A DNA stretch of 64,000 nt from Novosphingobium sp. (GTDB lineage Bacteria; Pseudomonadota; Alphaproteobacteria; Sphingomonadales; Sphingomonadaceae). The translations under genes were made by a program, and so were the position numbers. The stretch lies in contig JACKKY010000002.1 of assembly GCA_024236175.1 (NCBI GenBank), positions 620,001-684,000 of the forward strand, in the 5' to 3' direction. Position 1 is the first letter of the stretch; each line of letters starts with the position of its first letter. Below are positions 61,360 through 64,000 of this stretch, piece after piece. The notes beneath the pieces are model-generated. The model did not search any database. It saw nothing but the letters and a program-made list of their open reading frames with translations, and had not been told where the DNA came from.

Positions 61360-61956
61360 TCAGTTTGCAGCGATCTCTGCGAGTGCGTCCCGCCAGATCG
61401 CCATGGTCGGTGGTTGCTTGCGCTCGAGGCTCAGCCGGTCGATCGTCCCGACCAGTAGTTCGGCTCCCATGTGGCTACGCTCGCAGCGCGGCACAAGGTA
61501 TGAAATCGCACCCTCGCCCAGAACCAGCCCGCGTTGCTCCGCATGGAGCGCGATGAGTTCGCCCATCATCTCGTCGTCCGGGGCACCGATCGAGAGGTGA
61601 AGCGCCGCCCCCAGCCGCGAGGCGAGATCGGGAAGCGCGATCTTCCATTCGCCTTCCCCGGCGACCAGCAGCAGCGGCGTCGCGCTTTCCTGCGCGCGGT
61701 TCCAGCGGTGGAACAGGTCTGCCTCGTCCATCCGGTCGGCATCGTCGATCGCCTCACCGCCGGCTCCGCTTTCGGCGAACCAGCGCGCCAGCAGCGATTT
61801 GCCCGAACGGGGCGGGCCCGCGAGGATCGCCGTGCGGAACGGCCACGCAACGGTGTTGGCGAAGGCGTCTATCACCGCCGCGTTGGCGTTGCCGACAACG
61901 ATCCTCGAAGGGCCCTCGCCCGCGGAGGTGGCAAGCGGAAGAGCGATCTGCCTCAT
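61360..61956 (-). CDS. hdaA: DnaA regulatory inactivator-like protein HdaA
   Basis: 198-residue AAA+ DnaA-family protein promoting inactivation of DnaA with the sliding clamp. The N-terminal QIALPL (3-8) is a clamp-binding motif, the Walker A is GPPRSGKSLLA and the sensor region LGAALHLSIGAP follows; no DnaA domain IV is present. The hdaA-purM neighbourhood is conserved in alphaproteobacteria, which supports the call. Confidence 0.88.
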   Translation of the reverse strand: MRQIALPLATSAGEGPSRIVVGNANAAVIDAFANTVAWPFRTAILAGPPRSGKSLLARWFAESGAGGEAIDDADRMDEADLFHRWNRAQESATPLLLVAGEGEWKIALPDLASRLGAALHLSIGAPDDEMMGELIALHAEQRGLVLGEGAISYLVPRCERSHMGAELLVGTIDRLSLERKQPPTMAIWRDALAEIAAN

Positions 61957-61971
61957 GGCGTGCCTGTTCTG

Positions 61972-63225
61972 CTAGCGGCTCATCCTGAGCGCGTCGTCGC
62001 CCATGGTGACCTGCCACCCGCGCGAGCGCAAGCCCGCGGCCAGCGTTTCGAGATTCCCGGTGATGCTGACGCGCATGACCGATGTGCCGCCGATGGCGAT
62101 GCTCGTGGTCGCCGCGCCCTGCACTCCCGGCACAGAACGGACGGCCGAAAGCGCGCTGTCCACCGCTGCGGCGTCAGGCGTTACGAACTGGACGGTGTAG
62201 GTGGCGACCGCCGCCTGCGTCGCAGCCGGACCCGACTGGACGGCGGCAGGCCCCTGACCCACCCCGGCATCCTGTTCCTGACGCGGCAACAGGGCGGCCC
62301 TGAGGGCTGCAAGCGCGGCATCGAAAGCGCGCTGCTCTTCAAACAGCGTCGGGTCGGGCTTCAGCAGACCCTCGGCGAGCGCATCGCGGTAAATCCCGTC
62401 GATCCGCACGATCGCCTTTTCCAGCATCGCCGGCACGCCGTTCTCGTCGTCGGCGGTGAGCGTAAAGCTGTCGAGATACTTGTTGTCCGGGCCGTAGCGC
62501 GCGGTGAAAGTGCCTTTCACCGGGCCTCCGGGCCATTGCCGATCGAGCCGGGCGACCGGGATCAGCACGTCGGCGGCGCTGAACTGGTCGAGCACCGTGC
62601 GCCACCAGATACGGCTGCGGCGCCCCGGCTGCCCCGCCGTCAGGATCAGCGAATCGCCGCCGGCGCCGGTCGGCCTGACGTAATCGATCGGACTGGCCGC
62701 CGACTGATAGCTTGCCCATGCCCGTTGCCAGGGCCCGCGCACTTCGAAAACCTGCCGCGTCCCGCCGGAATAGAGCACCGGAATCACCAGCAGCGGCGCG
62801 GATCGCGCGGCTGCCGACCCGCCCCCGGCGCTCGCAATGAACTGGCCGGCCTTGGCGCGATCGAAAATCACCCCGAGCCGCGCAATATAGCGGCGGGGCC
62901 CGATCATCTCCCGCTCGATGACAATGGCGGAAACCAGCGCGTCGATCTGCCCGTCGCTCATCTTTGGGCCGCCCAGCTTTTCCCAGGCTTTGCGCTGGGC
63001 CAGCTTCCAGCCTGCGGTCCGCGCTTCCTCGCCGGTATCGCCGGTCGTGTTGACCTCGATCCCGCCGACCTGGATGTCGGTCGAATTGGCAAGCGGGGCA
63101 ATGCCGCGTTCGCCTTCGATCTGGGCAACAAGGCGGTCAGGCCCGATCGCCGCCAAGGCGACCGCAAGCGCCAGCGACAGCGCGATTACCAGCTGCGCTG
63201 CCGGTCCGGGGCGGTAATTCCGCAT
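61972..63225 (-). CDS. DUF2066-like exported hypothetical protein
   Basis: About 417 residues with an N-terminal signal-like hydrophobic segment (AAQLVIALSLALAVALAAIG) and an N-terminal domain containing EEARTAGWKLAQRKAWEKL, a pattern I recall from DUF2066. A Pro/Gln-rich linker (about 330-350) precedes a C-terminal ferredoxin-like fold. ATG 63225 is adopted; 63252 is also open. It diverges from purM and lies 15 bases before hdaA. Confidence 0.65.
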   Translation of the reverse strand: MRNYRPGPAAQLVIALSLALAVALAAIGPDRLVAQIEGERGIAPLANSTDIQVGGIEVNTTGDTGEEARTAGWKLAQRKAWEKLGGPKMSDGQIDALVSAIVIEREMIGPRRYIARLGVIFDRAKAGQFIASAGGGSAAARSAPLLVIPVLYSGGTRQVFEVRGPWQRAWASYQSAASPIDYVRPTGAGGDSLILTAGQPGRRSRIWWRTVLDQFSAADVLIPVARLDRQWPGGPVKGTFTARYGPDNKYLDSFTLTADDENGVPAMLEKAIVRIDGIYRDALAEGLLKPDPTLFEEQRAFDAALAALRAALLPRQEQDAGVGQGPAAVQSGPAATQAAVATYTVQFVTPDAAAVDSALSAVRSVPGVQGAATTSIAIGGTSVMRVSITGNLETLAAGLRSRGWQVTMGDDALRMSR

Positions 63226-63322
63226 GCGTTCAGAGAGGATTGCAGGTGCCATCGGGAAGTTTGCGCGCCTTTTGCCCAAACGGCCATGGAAATCCAAGCG
63301 CTAAAGCGGTAGGCGCTTCGCG

Positions 63323-64000
63323 ATGTCAGACGATCCTCGCCACAATCGCTATACCTACGAGCATTCCGGTGTCTCGATCGCCGCCGGTAACGCCCTGGTC
63401 AAGGCGATCGCGCCGCTGGCGAAATCGACCGCGCGGCCGGGCGCTGACGCCGACCTGGGCGGCTTCGGCGGATTCTTCGATCTCAAGGCTGCCGGATATA
63501 CCGATCCGCTGCTCGTCGCCGCCAACGACGGCGTCGGCACCAAGGTCAAGCTCGCGATCGAGCACGACCGGCACGACCGGATCGGCATCGATCTCGTCGC
63601 CATGTGCGTGAACGACCTGATCGTGCAAGGTGCCGAACCCCTGCTGTTCCTCGATTATTTCGCCACCGGAAAGCTGGACAACGGCGTCGCCGAGCGAGTC
63701 GTCGCGGGCATAGCCGAGGGTTGCCGCATGGCCGGATGCGCGCTGATCGGTGGGGAAACCGCGGAAATGCCCGGGATGTATGCGCCGGGCGACTACGACC
63801 TTGCCGGATTCTGCGTCGGCGCGGTCGAGCGCGGCGAGCAGCTTGTCGGCGACAGGGTGGCGGCCGGCGACGTGCTGCTGGGACTCGCGTCTTCGGGCGT
63901 CCATTCCAACGGCTATTCGCTGGTGCGACGGCTGGCGGAGGACAAGGGCTGGAAGATGGAGCGCCCCGCCCTGTTCGATCCCGACGTGCTGCTGATCGAC
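63323..64000 (+). CDS. purM: Phosphoribosylformylglycinamidine cyclo-ligase (5' part)
   Basis: AIR synthetase of purine synthesis, cut by the right edge after about 226 residues. Visible are the ATP-grasp-like GVSIAAGNALV, GFGGFFDL, the glycine-rich ANDGVGTKVK, ALIGGETAEMPGMY and GLASSGVHSNGYSLVR. The rest of the gene lies beyond the window. Confidence 0.95.
   Translation, partial: MSDDPRHNRYTYEHSGVSIAAGNALVKAIAPLAKSTARPGADADLGGFGGFFDLKAAGYTDPLLVAANDGVGTKVKLAIEHDRHDRIGIDLVAMCVNDLIVQGAEPLLFLDYFATGKLDNGVAERVVAGIAEGCRMAGCALIGGETAEMPGMYAPGDYDLAGFCVGAVERGEQLVGDRVAAGDVLLGLASSGVHSNGYSLVRRLAEDKGWKMERPALFDPDVLLID

Overview
This is a high-GC chromosomal segment of an alphaproteobacterium, most likely a sphingomonad (Novosphingobium/Sphingomonas/Sphingopyxis-like). 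The evidence is the mix of gene types: hdaA beside divergent purM, DUF2794-cysE, zapA - 6S RNA - fau, DUF2842, a tkt-gap-pgk-fba run, purS-purQ, many SDR and luciferase-like (LLM) oxidoreductases, and frequent GTG starts with 4-nt ATGA/GTGA overlaps. No rRNA, CRISPR array, transposase or phage gene was seen. The genus is inferred, not proven.

Region 1 (1-11.4 kb) is the notable accessory region. It is a compact and apparently complete coenzyme F420 cluster. Leftward run cofE - cofD - fbiC (a CofG-CofH fusion) - SDR; rightward run npdG (F420:NADPH oxidoreductase) - cofC - SDR - LLM oxidoreductase - two MFS transporters - TIM-barrel isomerase. The two runs diverge from a 122-bp AT-rich spacer. 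F420 is typical of archaea and actinobacteria and uncommon in alphaproteobacteria. With npdG to reduce F420 and an LLM enzyme to use it, the locus looks like a self-contained F420 production-and-use module with its own substrate uptake.

Region 2 (11.4-20.2 kb) is core metabolism: thiE, a lipoprotein, then on the minus strand tkt - gap - MOSC gene - pgk - MFS - fba. Region 3 (19.6-33.5 kb) is housekeeping: zapA, 6S RNA, fau, DUF2842, tRNA-Asp, a branched-chain 2-oxoacid dehydrogenase operon (E1alpha, E1beta, E2), thyA, tRNA-Pro, a low-molecular-weight phosphatase, a zinc alcohol dehydrogenase, GNAT, MaoC, purC and a large M16 lipoprotein peptidase.

Region 4 (33.5-44.1 kb) is mixed and accessory: a short lower-GC patch, two more LLM oxidoreductases flanking a phosphotransferase, ornithine-lipid type acyltransferases, an SDR, a PEP-mutase/isocitrate-lyase family protein, and a tandem pair of Gfo/Idh/MocA dehydrogenases. 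Region 5 (44.1-55.5 kb) holds an HlyD-ABC-permease exporter, gph, glmU, an AIM24-like protein, glmS, a GGDEF-EAL protein and purQ-purS. Region 6 (55.5-59.4 kb) is a regulated module: a GbsR/MarR-type regulator diverging from a VOC protein and a fourth LLM oxidoreductase, then two SDRs. Region 7 (59.4 kb to the end) has DUF4328, DUF2794, cysE, hdaA, a DUF2066-like protein and the start of purM.

The window therefore contains the whole recognisable route to F420 plus four LLM-family enzymes, some of which are plausible users of it. The identity of the three-carbon tail precursor and the catabolic substrate cannot be read from the sequence.
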